This document shows positions 5,935-6,485 of a DNA stretch of 6,485 nucleotides, piece after piece. Numbering within the stretch: position 1 is the stretch's first letter; every line of letters starts with the position of its first letter. The stretch lies in NCBI GenBank assembly GCA_047625765.1, contig JBLHRE010000105.1, positions 1-6,485 of the forward strand, in the 5' to 3' direction. A program made the position numbers and the translations under genes. The stretch comes from JBLHRE01 sp047625765. Lineage in GTDB: Bacteria > Bacteroidota > Bacteroidia > Flavobacteriales > JBLHRE01. The notes beneath the pieces were generated by a model. It did no database searches. It saw only the letters and a list, made by a program, of their open reading frames with translations, and was not told where the DNA came from.

Positions 5935-6124
5935 CATTCCCGCATTAATTCTACTATTTGATAAACTCAACAGTTTTCAACTAGAAGATTACTTACAGTA
6001 GTTAAAGGCAAGCCTCAACCTTCGGGTTCCCTTGTGGATGTCAGTGGACGTCTGAAATTGCTTAGTGATTTTCGATCCTATTTTTTAGGAGTTTATTCAA
6101 ATCTAGGATTAATGCGGGTTTTTT
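5935..6124 (+). ncRNA. ssrS: Probable 6S RNA (global regulator of RNA polymerase)
   Basis: No gene is apparent between zapA and rny, but the sequence can fold as one long rod. CCCGCATTAAT (5939-5949) pairs perfectly with ATTAATGCGGG (6108-6118). The stem continues with TCTA (5950-5953) against 6104-6107 (one G-U pair), ATTTG (5956-5960) with CAAAT (6098-6102), and ATAAACTC (5961-5968) with GAGTTTAT (6089-6096), interrupted only by small bulges. Inside are a large open region (about 5969-6006), a C-UUCG-G hairpin (AACC 6017-6020 / GGTT 6025-6028) with CAAG/CTTG outside it, and GATGTC/GACGTC (6037-6042/6047-6052). Length of about 190 nt, a rod with a wide central bubble, and a position just after zapA fit 6S RNA, which mimics an open promoter and sequesters RNA polymerase holoenzyme. 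The 5' end is not determined; a weak TTG-N21-TACATATA (5882-5913) could be the promoter. The identity rests on structure and context, without a covariance search. Confidence 0.75.
6108..6124 (+). terminator. Rho-independent terminator formed by the 3' strand of the RNA's closing stem
   Basis: The GC-containing 3' strand ATTAATGCGGG is followed directly by TTTTTT (6119-6124). Its partner strand is about 160 bases upstream at 5939-5949, so the whole RNA rod acts as the terminator hairpin. The ATG of rny follows 21 bases later, so rny needs read-through or its own promoter. Confidence 0.65.
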
Positions 6125-6145
6125 ATTTATAAATCAATTTAGAAT

Positions 6146-6485
6146 ATGTCAGTAATTGTTGGAATAATTGCCGGTGTCGGTGGGATAGGAGCAGGGTACC
6201 TTGTAGCCAAAACCTTGATGAAGAAAAATATAGAAAATAGGAGTGGTAAGCTTTTGCGTGATGCAACTAAAGAAGCTGAAGCTTTAAAAAAAGAAAAAAT
6301 TCTTCAAGCAAAAGAAAGATTTTTAGAGTTAAAATCCGAACACGAAAAAGTGATTAACGGTAGAAACCAAAAGGTTGAAGCTGGGGAAAAACGTATCAAA
6401 GAAAAAGAAGCTAAGGCATCTCAAAGGTTAGAAGATACCAAGAGAAAGGAAAGAGAGATGGATGTCATAAAGGCGAACTTAGAGC
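6146..6485 (+). CDS. rny: Ribonuclease Y, N-terminal fragment
   Basis: The first 113 codons of a gene that runs off the window. Residues 1-24 (MSVIVGIIAGVGGIGAGYLVAKTL) form a single N-terminal membrane anchor. A long, highly charged coiled coil follows: 'LLRDATKEAEALKKEKILQAKERFLELKSEHEKVI' (36-70), then 'EAGEKRIKEKEAKASQRLEDTKRKEREMD'. The 'KEA...KKEKILQAKE.F..LK.E.EK' pattern is the hallmark of the RNase Y N-terminal region; the catalytic KH and HD domains lie beyond the window. RNase Y is the membrane-bound endonuclease that starts mRNA decay in many bacteria lacking RNase E. It has its own start 21 bases after the T-run of the 6S-like RNA. I see no strong promoter of its own; a weak TTG-N18-TATTTTTT (6058-6086) would lie inside the RNA gene. 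Confidence 0.9.
   Translation, partial: MSVIVGIIAGVGGIGAGYLVAKTLMKKNIENRSGKLLRDATKEAEALKKEKILQAKERFLELKSEHEKVINGRNQKVEAGEKRIKEKEAKASQRLEDTKRKEREMDVIKANLE

Noticed and set aside
5685..5945. Minus-strand open frame of 86 codons
   Set aside because: It is antisense to zapA and runs into the palindrome; zapA is well supported.
6076..6090. TCCTA-T5-TAGGA as a stand-alone terminator
   Set aside because: The T-run is in the loop rather than after the stem, and the 3' arm is partly used by the longer rod; kept only as a possible switch hairpin.
1..6485. CRISPR array, tRNA, insertion sequence, phage or toxin-antitoxin genes
   Set aside because: No regularly spaced repeats, cloverleaf, transposase or terminal inverted repeats were seen; the window is compact chromosomal sequence.

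Overview
The window looks like an ordinary chromosomal stretch from a member of the Bacteroidota, most likely a flavobacterium-like lineage. Four things point there: a C-terminal type IX secretion sorting domain on one secreted protein; signal peptides ending in the typical '...GQ'; a promoter that matches the Bacteroidota consensus (TTG, about 20 bases, TAnnTTTG); and a zapA / structured RNA / RNase Y order that I associate with this phylum. The DNA is AT-rich and densely coding, with no mobile element, tRNA, CRISPR array or phage gene visible.

Left part (1-1226): two minus-strand genes for exported proteins with carboxypeptidase-regulatory-like (CarboxypepD_reg) domains lie 16 bases apart; the second is cut by the window edge. 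Divergent from them is a plus-strand arsC-type arsenate reductase of the thioredoxin-coupled, low-molecular-weight-phosphatase fold. A 19-base inverted repeat sits between the divergent genes.

Middle part (1223-5155, minus strand): three genes are packed into an apparent operon with gaps of 3 and 9 bases. In transcription order they are an exported M23 (LytM-type) zinc peptidase, a crotonase-fold enzyme that resembles delta3,delta2-enoyl-CoA isomerase more than enoyl-CoA hydratase, and a secreted Asp-box beta-propeller protein with a cysteine-rich motif and a T9SS sorting domain. The last gene ends exactly against arsC: their two stop codons share the palindrome CTAG.

Right part (5256-6485, plus strand): a good Bacteroidota promoter drives a small coiled-coil protein whose stop overlaps the start of zapA (8 bases). 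The two probably act together at the FtsZ ring. Then comes a roughly 190-nt structured RNA, closed by an 11-bp perfect long-range stem and ending in a T-run, best explained as 6S RNA (ssrS). The window ends within the N-terminal membrane anchor and coiled coil of RNase Y (rny). This block combines cell division with global control of transcription (6S RNA) and of RNA decay (RNase Y).

I see no convincing new multi-gene system. The points most worth a second look are the probable 6S RNA and its structure, the ZapB-like partner of ZapA, the CDCC/GCP-bearing secreted propeller, and the inverted repeat in front of arsC.
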